Shown: piece after piece, positions 1 through 12,431 of the stretch
Layout: the number at the start of each line of letters is the position of its first letter
Position numbering within the stretch: position 1 is the first letter of the stretch
Assembly: GCA_036365515.1 (NCBI GenBank)
Contig: CM070874.1
Span: 213,394,942 to 213,458,941 of the forward strand
Length of the DNA stretch: 64,000 bases
DNA from: Torymus aiolomorphi
Lineage: Eukaryota > Arthropoda > Insecta > Hymenoptera > Torymidae
Reading direction: 5' to 3'
Notes under the pieces: model-generated
What the model saw: only the letters and a program-made list of their open reading frames with translations
Databases searched by the model: none
What the model was told of the DNA's origin: nothing
Position numbers and translations under genes: made by a program

Positions 1-3000
1 ATTTTTAGTATTCAAAACGTTAAATCTTTTATTGGAATAATGTACGTTGGCGGACATCAAGTTTAGAGTAACAATTGCAAGCTTTGATTCAGAGACATTC
101 TGGAAGGATGCAGCCAGAATAGAGTATGCAATTTTTATTTAAGTTATTGCGAAAAGGTGCCTAGTTAAAGATGTAATAAGGAATTATTAAAAAGTGAAAT
201 GACTTGAAAAGGCTAATTCGGCATTCATGCTCGTGATGTATTGATAGATGATGATACATTTGAGGACACGGCGGTGTCGATATTTGTTAGTCATTCCAAT
301 ATAAATAAATTTCATAATAAAGAATTATCTCAAGTGTATACAAAATTGCGGTAAGACAGCTTTAGTTGCCAGAAAATCAAGAGTGAATATTAACTGTTCG
401 TAATGGAGGGGATTGTCATTGTTATATGTCTCCATAACGCCATCTACGTAATTATACACTGAGTGTATTTACTACCTGCTAAACTTTTAACGATTTTAAT
501 AGAATTTATATTCATATTTCACTAAATATTGATTTGACAAAGAGATACTATGATTAGGAAAGTGTCAATAATTTACAATTGATCTTCAATGACGCAACGC
601 CTGGCAACAGAATGGTAACTATTTAAATTGTCAATGTCCTTATAACGTATTTTTAGTATTCAAAACGTTAAATCTTTTATCGGAATAATGTACTTATGTG
701 GACCTCAGGTTTAGAGTAACAATTGCAAGCTTTGATGCAGAGACATTCTGGAAGGACGCAGCCAGAATAGAGTATGCAATTTTTATTTAAGTTATTGAGA
801 AAAGGTGCATAGTTAAAGATATAATAAGGAATTATTAAAAAGTGAAATGATTGGGAAAAGCCGATTCGGCATTCGTACTCGGGATGTATCGATAGATGAT
901 GATACATTTGACGACACGGCGGTCTTCGGTATTTGTTAGTCATTCCAATATAAATAAATTTCATAATAAAGAATTATCTCTAGTGTATACAAAATGGCAG
1001 TAAGACAGATTTAGTTGCCATAAAATCGACAGCGAATATTAACTGTTCGTAATGGAGGTGATTGTGATTGTTAGATGTCTCCATAACGTCGTCTACGTAA
1101 TTATACACTCAATGTATTTACTACGTGCTAATCTTTTAAAGACTTAACTAGAATTTATATTCATATTTCACTAAATATTCATTTGACAAAGAGATACTAT
1201 GATTAGGAAAGTGTCAATAATTTGCAATTGATCTCCAATGACGAAACGCCTGGCAACAGAATGGCAACTATATAAATTGTCAATGTCCTTGTAACGAATT
1301 TTTAGTATTCAAAACGTTAAATCTTTTATCGGAATAATGTACTGATGTGGACCTCAGGTTTAGAGTAACAATTGCAATCTTTGATTCAGAGACATTCTGG
1401 ATGGACGCAGCCAGAATAGAGTATGCAATTTTTATTTAAGTTATTGAGAAAAGGTGCATAGTAAAAGATATAATAAGCAATTATTAAAAAGTGAAATGAC
1501 TTGAAAAGGCTAATTCAGCATTCATAGTCGTAATGTATCGATAGATGATGATACATTTGAGGACACGGCGGTCTTCAGTATTTATTAGTCATTCCAATAT
1601 AAATAAATTTGAGAATAAAGAATTATCTACAGTGAATACAAAATGGCGGTAAGACAGCTTTAGTTGCCATAAAATCAACAGCGAATATTCACTATTCGTA
1701 ATGATGGGGATTGTTATTGTTAGATGTCTCCATAACGTCGTCTACGTAATTATACACTGAATGTATTTACTACCTGCTAAACTTTTAAAAACTTTACCAG
1801 TATTTATATTCATATTTCACTAAATATTGATTTGACAAAAAGAAACTATGATTAGTAAAGTGTCAATAATTTGCAATTTATCTCGAAAGTCGAAACGCCT
1901 GGCAATAGAATGGTAAAAATTTAAATTGAGAATGTCCATGTAGCGAATTTTTAGTATTAAAAACGTTATATCTTTTATCGAAATAATATACTTATGCGGA
2001 TATGAGGTTTAGAGTAACAATTGCAAGCTTTGATTCAGAGACATTCTGGAAGGATGAATCTAGAATAGAGTATGCAATTTTTATTTAAGTTATTGAGAAA
2101 AGGTTTATAGTTAAAGATATAATAAGCAATTATTAAAAAGTCAAATGACTTGAAAAGGCTAATTCAGCATTCATACTCCTGATGTATCGATAGATGATGA
2201 TAGATTTGAGATCACGGCGGTGTTCTGTATTTATTAGTCATTCCAATATAAATAAATTTGATAATAAAGAATTATCTCAAGTGTATACAAAATGGCGGTA
2301 AGACAGCTTTAGTTGCCATAAAATCAACAGCGAATATTCACTATTCGTAATGATGGGGATTGTTATTGTTAGATGTCTCCATAACGTCGTCTACGTAATT
2401 ATACACTGAATGTATTTACTACGTGCTAAACTTTTAAAGACTTTACTAGAATTTATATTCATATTTCACTAAATATTGATTTGATAAAGATAAACTATGA
2501 GTAGGAAAGTGTCAATAATCTGCAATTGATCTCTAAAGTCGAAACGCCTGGCAATAGAATGGTAACTATTTAAATTGTCAATGTCCTTGTAACGAATTTT
2601 TAGTATTCAAAACGTTAAATCTTTTATCGGAATAATGTACTTATGCGGACATCCGGTTTAGAGTAACAATTGCCAGCTTTGATTCAGAGACATTCTAGAA
2701 GGATGCAGCCAGAATAGAGTATGTAATTTTCATTTAAGTTATTGAGTAACGGTGCATAGTTATAGATGTAATAAGGCATTATTAAAAAGTGAAAAGATTG
2801 GGAAAAGCCAATTCGGCATTCATACTCGTGATGTATTGATAGATGATGATACATTTGAGGACACGGCGGTGTCGGTATTTGTTAGTCATTCCAATATAAA
2901 TAAATTTCATAATAAAGAATTATCTCAAGTGTATACAAAATTGCGGTAAGACAGCTTTAGTTGCCAGAAAATCAAGAGCGAATATTAACTGTTCGTAATG

Positions 3001-5528
3001 GTGGGGATTGCCATTGTTAGATGTCTTCATAACGCCATCTATGTAATTATACACTGAGTGTATTTACTACCTGCTAAACTTTTAAAGACGTTAATGGAAT
3101 TTATATTCATATTTCACTAAATATTGATTTGACAAAAAGAAACTATGACTAGAAAAGTGTCAATAATTTGCAATTTATCTCGAAAGTCGAAACGCCTGGC
3201 AATAGAATGGTAAAAATTTAAATTGAGAATGTCCATGTAGCGAATTTTTAGTATTCAAAACGTTAAATCTTTTATCGAAATAATATACTTATGCGGACCT
3301 CAGGTTTAGAGTAATAATTACAAGCTTTGATTCAGTGACATTCTGGAAGGATGCAGCTAGAATAGCATATGCAATTTTTATTTAAGTTATTGAGAAAACG
3401 TGCATAGTTAAAGATGTAATAAGCAATTATTAAAAAGTGAAATGACTTGAAAAGGCTAATTCAGCATTCATACTCGTGATGTATCGATAGATGATGATAG
3501 ATTTGAGGACACGGCGGTCTTCGGTATTTATTAGTCATTCCAATATAAATAAATTTAATAATAAAGAATTATCTCAAGTGTATAGAAAATGGCGGTAAGA
3601 CAGCTTTAGTTGCCATAAAATCAACAGCGAATATTCACTGTTCGTAATGGTGGGAATTGTTATCGTTAGATGTCTCCATAACGTCGTCTACGTAATTATA
3701 CACTGAATGTATTTACTACCTGCTAAACTTTTAAAAACTTTAGTAGTATTTATATTCATATTATCTAAATATCGATCTGACAAAAAGAAACTATGATTAG
3801 TAAAATGTCAATAATTTGCAATTGATCTCAAAGGTCGAAACGCCTGACAATCGAATGGTAACTATTTAAATTGGGAATGTCCATGTAACGAATTTTTAGT
3901 ATTCAAAACGTTAAATCTTTTATTGGAATAATGTACGTTGGCGGACATCAAGTTTAGAGTAACAATTGCAAGCTTTGATTCAGAGACATTCTGGAAGGAT
4001 GCAGCCAGAATAGAGTATGCAACTTTTATTTAAGTTATTGCGAAAAGGTGCCTAGTTAAAGATGTAATAAGGAATTATTAAAAAGTGAAATGACTTGAAA
4101 AGGCTAATTCGGCATTCATGCTCGTGATGTATTGATAGATGATGATACATTTGAGGACACGGCGGTGTCGATATTTGTTAGTCATTCCAATATAAATAAA
4201 TTTCATAATAAAGAATTATCTCAAGTGTATACAAAATTGCGGTAAGACAGCTTTAGTTGCCAGAAAATCAAGAGTGAATATTAACTGTTCGTAATGGAGG
4301 GGATTGTCATTGTTATATGTCTCCATAACGCCATCTACGTAATTATACACTGAGTGTATTTACTACCTGCTAAACTTTTAACGATTTTAATAGAATTTAT
4401 ATTCATATTTCACTAAATATTGATTTGACAAAGAGATACTATGATTAGGAAAGTGTCAATAATTTACAATTGATCTTCAATGACGCAACGCCTGGCAACA
4501 GAATGGTAACTATTTAAATTGTCAATGTCCTTATAACGTATTTTTAGTATTCAAAACGTTAAATCTTTTATCGGAATAATGTACTTATGTGGACCTCAGG
4601 TTTAGAGTAACAATTGCAAGCTTTGATGCAGAGACATTCTGGAAGGACGCAGCCAGAATAGAGTATGCAATTTTTATTTAAGTTATTGAGAAAAGGTGCA
4701 TAGTTAAAGATATAATAAGGAATTATTAAAAAGTGAAATGATTGGGAAAAGCCGATTCGGCATTCGTACTCGGGATGTATCGATAGATGATGATACATTT
4801 GACGACACGGCGGTCTTCGGTATTTGTTAGTCATTCCAATATAAATAAATTTCATAATAAAGAATTATCTCTAGTGTATACAAAATGGCAGTAAGACAGA
4901 TTTAGTTGCCATAAAATCGACAGCGAATATTAACTGTTCGTAATGGAGGTGATTGTGATTGTTAGATGTCTCCATAACGTCGTCTACGTAATTATACACT
5001 CAATGTATTTACTACGTGCTAATCTTTTAAAGACTTAACTAGAATTTATATTCATATTTCACTAAATATTCATTTGACAAAGAGATACTATGATTAGGAA
5101 AGTGTCAGTAATTTGCAATTGATCTCTAAAGTCGTAACGCCTGGCAATAGAATGGTAACTATTTAAATTGAGAGTGTCCATGTAACGAATTTTTAGTATC
5201 CAAAACGTTAAATCTTTTATCGGAATAATGTACTTATGCGGACATCAGGTTTAGTGTAACAATTGCAAGCTTTGATTCGAAGACATTCTGGAAGGATGCA
5301 GCCAGAATAGAGTATGCAATTTTTATTTAAGTTATTGAGAAAAGGTGCATAGTTATAGATGTAATAAGGCATTATTAAAAAGTGAAAAGACTGGGAAAAG
5401 CCAATTCGGCATTCATACTCGTGATGTATTGATAGATGATGATACATTTGAGGACACGGCGGTCTTCGGTATTTGTTAGTCATTCCAATATAAATAAATT
5501 TCATAATAAAGAATTATCTCAAGTGTAT
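1..5528. repeat. Satellite array, ~648-bp monomers, 6-monomer higher-order repeat
   Basis: The landmark TTTTTAGTATTCAAAACGTT recurs with its first A after the T-run at 7, 655, 1304, 1953, 2602, 3250, 3898, 4546 and 5195, a period of 648-649 bp. Monomers differ by point changes. Bases 1-1216 reappear almost unchanged at 3892-5107 (offset 3,891 = six monomers), so a higher-order unit lies over the monomers. The array is cut by the left window edge and ends within a monomer at about 5528. The open frames inside it, such as the minus-strand 95-codon frames, are by-products of the repeat and are not called genes. Confidence 0.93.
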
Positions 5529-6129
5529 GGATTCAACGCTTATTTCCTTAGTTTTAGAGCAGTGCCAATTGTCTTAAAAATGGAGCTGATAATTTAAAAG
5601 CATTCAGCGTTGCGTATTCTAAATTTCGACACCATTTCGGTATGAGATGGATATTTTTTACTTGTTCGGCTATATCGTAATCACGTGCTATGATGTAAGT
5701 TACGGAATTATAGCAATGCTGCAGCACTTTTTTGAAAATAAGATTGTCGGGTACTCCATTGAAGGCGCCCTAGCTTGTTCGAGAAAAGTTTTATATTCGA
5801 AAATGTCGCCACGACACCTTAGCAGCTTCTTTCCATCACTTACATACAGCAACAAAGTTAAATAATTTTGACCTTTCGTTCTTATTATTCAAGTTAGTGA
5901 ATTTCCGTCACCTCTTTCAACTCTTACTCGGTCGGCAATTGGTAGAAATTGGTAAATATGGATTAAACAATCTTCGTTTAACAGACACATAATCCTATCA
6001 TCTTACTCCCGATAATCCTTAGAATTTATGAATCAGTATGCCAGTATAGTGATATACTGCCAAAATTTATTGCAGGTATACAAATCTAGAAAAAGAAAAT
6101 CCATAATTAAAATATAATAACTATTAAAA

Positions 6130-6182
<53 letters not shown>

Positions 6183-6189
6183 ACTTTTT
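5529..6189. other. AT-rich intergenic DNA with a (TA)n tract
   Basis: There is no recognisable gene. An ATG-started frame of 72 codons at 5647-5865 resembles no family I know and is not called. A (TA)n microsatellite fills about 6136-6177, just before the foldback element. Confidence 0.7.
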
Positions 6190-6419
6190 CTAAACTAAGT
6201 GCGCAACACTCGATTTTGATGCCTACGTTTAGCGTACGCTTAGTGAAGGTTTCTCGCATTCTTAACTCACAGTGTGCAAAGCACTCATTTTTGTACAATG
6301 CGAGTTCAAAAAGCGAGAAACTCACATCCTGCGTATGCTACATAACCGCGTGAAAATATTATGAAATCACATAAGAGAGGGTAGGCATAGAAAATCGAGT
6401 TTTGCGCATTTAGTTTAGA
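6190..6419. mobile_element. Foldback (MITE-like) element
   Basis: The left arm begins CTAAACTAAGTGCGCAACAC at 6190. The right arm, ending near 6418, is its reverse complement with a few mismatches (TTTTGCGCATTTAGTTTAG). Part of the interior, with CTCGC/GCGAG words around 6250 and 6320, pairs as well. There is no coding capacity. Target site duplication is unclear because the left side abuts AT-rich DNA. Confidence 0.7.
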
Positions 6420-7109
6420 CAAATAGTATATGCAACGCATGCGTGTAAGTGCTTCCCTCACTCGTCTTTTTTGTCGACAAATTATACTCTTGCGTCCTAT
6501 TTAATAACATGAGGATATCAACTCCCAAACTTTTAATATTCGAAAAAAATATTTATCTATGAGAACATCTTTTAACAAAATATTATCGGCTTACTTATTC
6601 TATTAAATAATTCAAACAAGTTTGCATAACTCATTTTAATGTACTATCTTGGTAGGGTAAGAAATGTATGAAATAGGTGATTTTCGCGCGAGTCCAGTTT
6701 ATTGCCCGATAATTGGTATTTTCAGAGGATGATCCAGTGTTTAGACGATTCATAATAAAATTGAAGTCAACACGGGGATAATAATCACGGACTTATTCCG
6801 TGAGATTATCATCATGCAATGACTCCATGCATTTTTCTTACGATTTATCCGGGCTTTACATCGAATAATTCAGCGCCATCACGGGATAATTGCATGAGCC
6901 TGAAGCCAGTGATTTTATCAAAGAGCCGCCTGGAATTATTCCGTCCGTCTCCTTGGAAACTTCGTCTCCGTTAACAAAATTTATTGTGAAAACACAATTC
7001 TAACCTTGGAAAGTTATGTATTTTTTATTTAAAAAAAATAGTTTTATCATTCATTAATTTTACGGTATAGGAAGTATATATATATATATATATATATAAA
7101 TATATATAT
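6420..7109. other. Intergenic DNA; (TA)n tract at 7075-7109
   Basis: No gene is visible. About 6845-6945 matches, in inverted orientation, about 13447-13525 on the far side of the transposon; shared words are GGCTCTTTG and GGCTTCAGGCTC. The stretch ends in a (TA)n tract that directly abuts the transposon terminus. Confidence 0.55.
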
Positions 7110-8051
7110 GGGATATTTCATGGGAAGTGAGCAGTCAAAAATTTCAAAATCGCTAAAAACTCGTTTACTTTTAGTATTTCATGAAAAAATAATGTTCCTA
7201 GAGTTTTAACCCGAAATTTTAAAAAATAAGCCAGTTATAGAACATTCAAAATTCAAATTTTTTCCATTTTTTGGTTGAAATTCAACTTGAATAATTTTTT
7301 TTACTCAAAAATTTGAAATTTTTTGTGTAGAACATTGATTGAGAAAAAGTTTGCATTTTTTCTCTAGAATGTGTCAGTATTTATTTTATGACCCTTTTCG
7401 AAAGCCTCTGATTGGCTGATTTAAGAGCAGCCTTCATCGAAGAATATTGAGAGTGCGCCTTAAAATTTTTTGTTCGACAAATTTTTCTTCAATTTTTCTC
7501 TTCGAAACCTTCGAAATGTTTTTTGGCCAATATTGGCCAAGCGAAGGGAAAAAAGTTATGATTTTTTTAAATACCAAGAAAAACCAATAATTAGCATTTT
7601 TGTCTGTATGATTGATTTAGAGACATAACATTATTCATACATCTTATTTAATGGATCAATTAACTTAATTTTGTTAGGACATCTAACAAAACATAAAATA
7701 TCTTTTTCAATAATATTTGGCTTGTACAATAAGCCTTCTGGTATTTAAAATTTTTTTAACATTCGACAAAAAGCCCTCTTTTTAACACATTTCATACCTT
7801 CTTAAAACTGCATGTAATAATTATCCGGATGAAAATATCTGATAAGATGAGATAAAAAGGATGTAGAAACATAATAAGATATGCAGTTTTTGCACTGGGA
7901 TCTACAAATTTGTATATTTTTATCATACCATTTCAACCATGTAATCTATTATTACGTGTCTATAAATTAGATGACAAAAACTTTCTTGGTTGGACTTTGT
8001 TTCATATACAATATTTATTATGTACATACTTACCTATTTGTGTTGATAAAT
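7110..8051. repeat. Left terminal inverted repeat of the 6.3-kb transposon
   Basis: The reverse complement is found at 12432-13374. Shared landmarks include the palindromic word GGCCAATATTGGCC, CCTCTGATTGGCTGATTTAA, and the inner end TATTTGTGTTGATAAAT. Homology stops abruptly after 8051. A third, solo fragment of this repeat lies at about 50064-50225. Confidence 0.9.
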
Positions 8052-9120
8052 CATTAGAGATTTTGTTCTAACCATACTCTGAGAGCACGCTGAAAAATTT
8101 TTGTACAATAAGCCTTGTACTTATAATAATATTTATAAATAAATTATCATTTCTTTATTAGACACCTTATAAAATTTTTATTCTATTGACAAACTTAACT
8201 TTCATCTATAATTTAATGTATAAATACTATTGAAATATATAATATATTGGAATATATTCCATATACTATACAGAATATATACTAGTTTTAAGCGAATAAT
8301 CATATTATTTTCTGAATTTTCTGAAAATTATAATAATTTTCACAAAGATATAATTGTTCTTGAAAGTAATATGAACTAGCTATTTCAGTTACAAAAATGA
8401 ATACTTATCTAATAGTTTGAAATTGATGTTTTCTAATGTTAACAAAAACAAATTAGTTCATAGCCAATTCATTTTTTTTCAAATTAAAATGTAAACAGAC
8501 AATTAAAGTTTGTTTTGAATCCATCTGTGTGAGTTCCATCATTATTAGACTAATTCTACATAAATGCAGAGTGTGAATACAATGCTCCGTGTTCCCACAT
8601 CAGGATTTGTCACGCGATTGGTTCATATTTCCAGATCTCAGCTCAAGCCAATTGCGTGACTACAAGAGAGAAATGGCTATTACTCTTCATTGTCATTCTC
8701 CTTTCACTCCACAGACACTCTTTAATAAATTGAGTTGATCTCATTAGGAGTATATGCTCGAAGGTTCTCTTTCTTACGTGTACAAAGCATAATATGCCCA
8801 ACATATTCCACTCTATTTTTTACATCTGTGCCTGTTCCTTCTTCCAGGTCGAGGACTTTATGTTTCTTTTGTCACAGAAATTATTATTGTTGCGTGCGGC
8901 GACCTTAAGTTTATGAAATCACAAATAACTTATTCAACATCCAAATTTTTCTAATGAATTCATTTTATAATAGCGAAATCCGTAAGGGAAAAAGAATAAT
9001 AATCACAGCGTAACGGTTTCACGTAAAATATCCAAATGTAGAGAAACACAAAAGTTTGATGCAGTATGTTACATAAGTTTTTACATGTAGGAAACAGTTT
9101 TCGACACAGGTATTATACTT
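8052..9120. other. 5' interior of the transposon, non-coding
   Basis: This is AT-rich DNA between the left TIR and the gene, with no supported open frame. A short imperfect hairpin lies at about 8610-8662, with arms GTCACGCGATTGGTT and AGCCAATTGCGTGAC. Whether it takes part in regulation is unknown. Confidence 0.5.
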
Positions 9121-9317
9121 ATGGCTCTTGCACGAAAAGGAACCCGCTTGCTATGTGTTTATGTTCCTCCATGCGTGTCACTGTTCCTCGATGTGTGCAC
9201 ATGTGCTTCGAACACCGAGGAACAGTGAAGCAGATAGAGGAACATAAACACACAGCGAGCTAGCTATGCCTCGGTGTTCCTCTATGTTCCTTCTATTCCT
9301 TTATTCGTGCAAGAGGC
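9121..9317. mobile_element. Foldback element of the GAGGAACA family, copy 1
   Basis: The arms are GGCTCTTGCACGAA near 9123 and TTCGTGCAAGAGGCC ending near 9317. The interior repeats GTTCCTC/GAGGAAC words in both directions. Related sequence is found at 16012-16105, 26334-26519 and 26525-26850. It is inserted inside the 6.3-kb transposon, upstream of its gene. Confidence 0.7.
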
Positions 9318-9330
9318 CTTACGTATCCTT

Positions 9331-9720
9331 GCAAATAAGACAACTTTTAGCGTACGGTACCTCAACTGGGGAATCGCTTTTATTTTCGTGACAGACGACA
9401 GTACACACCTGTTTGCTCCAAAAATTTAAAGTTATTTTATTGTACACCGTTTGCTCCGAAATTTGATTATTGTTGTTGTACCGTGATTGCTTCGAAATTT
9501 TGCTTTTTTAATTATACTGTACTATCGTGAATGTAATCACAAAAAGGGCAACTTTAAGTGTACAGTACGTTAGAACCTCAGGGAGGAATAGCTTTTATTT
9601 TCGTGAGAGTACTTATATACTGCTTGCTCCGAAAATGTGAAATTATTTTATTGCGCACACCGTTTGCTCTAATTTAGTTGTTGTACCTTGATTGCTTCGA
9701 AATTTTGTTATTTTGTGAAT
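9331..9720 (+). promoter_or_regulatory. Tandemly duplicated leader upstream of the transposon gene
   Basis: Two copies of a ~175-bp block at about 9338-9512 and 9545-9717 (period ~207 bp) share CTTTTATTTTCGTGA, CCGTTTGCTC and TGATTGCTTCGAAATTTTG. The second copy ends 15 bp before the ATG at 9735. Position makes it the likely promoter and 5' UTR; there is no direct evidence of transcription. Confidence 0.5.
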
Positions 9721-9734
9721 AGTGTGATTAGAAT

Positions 9735-12206
9735 ATGTCTCAAGAAGTTCAAAAACCAAATAATTTTAAGCAGCGACATTATGATAGGTGTTGCAACCCA
9801 TTAAAGCTAGACAATCATTTAAAAAAGAAAGGATTACTAAAGATCTCAAAAAAGATTAGAGATATGTGTAATCATTTAAATGAAAATGAGTTAATTTGTA
9901 CTGGTTGCAGAAAAACTATTTCTAAATTGATGTGTAACCCAAAACCAAGAAATCCACTAAGTCAAACAGGTATATTCAGAATCTTTGATTTTTTAATTTC
10001 TTTTTATATTATTTATAAAATATAGTTATTAATATTATAATATTGTATTAGCTATTGCAACAAATATTAATTCATCACCTGGAACTTCATCAAGTGTATT
10101 TACCAGAAGTGACTATGCAGCAGGTGATTTATTAATGGATTTAATACATGAAGAAGATACTGAAAATATATCAGAAGTCCCAATCCCCACACGGACAGTG
10201 TTAAGTTCAATTGAACTTCTCAATCACTTGAAAGAACTTTTTAATAAGGAGTCCTGTACTAAAGAGCAGAAAATGCAAATTTTAACGCTTCTGCCAAAAT
10301 CTTGGAGTACATCTGATGTAATGAAACATTTCAATATTTCTCGACGTTTAATTGAGAAAGCACGGGGCTTATTGTACAACAAAGGTATATTGTCATTACC
10401 ATCACCTAAGCAAGGTTAGCTATAATAAATTTATGTTAACGAATAAATATTGTTTTAACAAGCTTATGATGACATTTTGTGATTAATACTTGTAGGTAAT
10501 ACTTTGTCTAAGGAGCTTCAGAGTATGGTAAAAAAGTTTTATGAAAGAAACGATACAAGTGCTCTTTTACCTGGCATGAAAGACTTCATCATTGTACGAA
10601 ATGAAAGTGGCGAGAAAGAAAAAGTACAAAAGAGACTTTTATTGCTGAATCTGAAGGAGTTATACCAGTTCTTTAAAGAAGAACATCCCGATGCAGAGAT
10701 TGGATTCACCAAATTTTCCATTCTTCGACCTAAGCATTGTGTTTTGGCTGGTAGCAGTGGCACACACAGTATTTGCGTATGCTCTTATCACCAAAATGTA
10801 AAGCTCATGATACATGGTGAGTATCTTTTTTTTTAAATTCTTATTATAATTTGTAAAACTTTTAATTTTCTATTTTTAAATTTAATATAATTTGTACAGC
10901 TATTTTAGTGTAGTATTCATAATCTTCTCACTATTTTAAAGTTTAGTTAAATTTTTCAAATTGTTTTTAACATTTAAGTTAAAGAAACTTGACATTTCTG
11001 GCATTCTTGTATTACTTTTATTTCTGATTACGTAGAGATGATAATCAAAATAATATTATCACTCTACTTCAAGATTAGTGTAGAAACTAAAGCGAAATTA
11101 AAATTCTAAATTTTAAATATGTCCTTTTTGCAGGATGTTCATTTCATAGTATTACTGAGAATAAGTCAGTTCAGATAAATTCATACAAGGATTGCTTTAA
11201 AATTATACTGTGTGATGAGCCGTCAGAGGATTGTTTTTTTAGAAATTGCGAGTTATGTGAAGGAGGACTTGAGGCCTTGTCGACATTTCTAGAGAAAGTT
11301 TTCGAGAATAGAAATATTGAATCAGTGACTTATAAGCAGTGGTTCAATAATCCTAAACCAACGCTAGAAAAAGTTACAAAAAGTGTTGATGACTTCATAG
11401 GTTATTTTTGTGAAAAAATGTTAGAATTACTCCCTCATTCATTCATTGCCTATGAGCAATCTAAGTACTGTAGGCAACTGAAAAATGATTTGAAGAAAGG
11501 GGAATTTCAGATCATCGTAGATTTTGCTGAAAACTATGCATTTACGGTGCAAAATGCAATTCCCGGGTTCCATTGGAACAATGACCAAGCCACTATATAC
11601 AACATTGTTATATATTATAAAGATGGTGAATTGACAAGTCCCAGAAGCTTAGTCATCATATCAGAGGTACTACAACACGGTAGCATTGCAGTATATGGGT
11701 TACATAAAATCATGATTGAGTACTTGAAAGCTACTTTTGGTCTAATTGAAAAAATCTATTATTTTTCTGATGGGGCCCGACAGCAATATAAGAATTTTAA
11801 GAATGCGATTAATGTGGTGCATCACAAATCTGATTTCAACATTGATGCTGAATGGGATTTCTTTGCTACGGCTCATGGGAAGGGGCCCTGTGATGGATTA
11901 GGAGCTACAGTCAAGAGAGGGGCCATTAGAGCCAGTCTGCAGTCTAGTGATGAAAATCATATTTTATCCGCAAAGGATTTATTTGAGTGGCTTTCATTAA
12001 CTGGAAGAATGCCATCAATTTCTTTTAAGTACTTTTCTCAAAAAGACTATGATTCTTCTAGTCGATTCTTGAAGAAAAGGTTTGCGAGAAAATCGAGGAT
12101 AAGTAATCTCCATAAACAACACTGTCTCATACCACTTGGAGAAGGTATTGTGAGAGTGAGAACGTTTTCGTTATCCAAAAAGTACAATGACTATACATCT
12201 CGGTAA
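9735..12206 (+). CDS. Four-exon DDE-like transposase, intact, 663 aa
   Basis: Exons read 9735-9969, 10052-10414, 10496-10816 and 11134-12206. Introns start GTATAT, GTTAGC and GTGAGT and end TAG, TAG and CAG. All three split a codon after its first base, and the joined frame is open to TAA at 12204-12206. The N-terminus has Cys pairs (CC near residue 19, CTGC near 55). A helix-turn-helix-like stretch follows in exon 2. A Cys/His cluster spans the exon 3/4 junction (CVCSYHQN, CELC). Exon 4 holds the catalytic-looking core: DFAENY (D436), FSDGARQQYKN (D519), AEWDFF (E546), then HGKGPCDG and TVKR. I recall this signature from uncharacterised proteins in cnidarians, aphids and fish. The D-D-E assignment is my inference. 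It lies between matching TIRs, so self-mobilisation is the likely role. No frameshift or premature stop was seen. Confidence 0.85.
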
Positions 12207-12431
12207 TAATCTTCAAAATTTACTAGATATAACTTAAATATTTATTAGATATAACTTCAAAAGATTATATTTTCATATAATAAATATTGTATATTTTCTA
12301 CACGTGTGTACGTGACTTATTTTAGAGAACTAATATTAATGAGTAAAAAATTATATGTCGATCGAACATAACCATTAAACTTAATTATTGTAAATTTTCT
12401 ATAATTGAAGTATATTTTAACAAAGTAAATA
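12207..12431 (+). terminator. 3' UTR with AATAAA polyadenylation signal at 12279-12284
   Basis: AATAAA lies ~73 bp past the stop codon of the transposase gene in AT-rich DNA. The stretch to 12431 carries no other feature and leads into the right TIR. Confidence 0.55.

Noticed and set aside
677..5504. Minus-strand 95-codon frames at 677-964, 4568-4855 and 5217-5504
   Set aside because: They lie in the 648-bp satellite, and only some of the monomers keep the frame. Their similarity is explained by the repeat.
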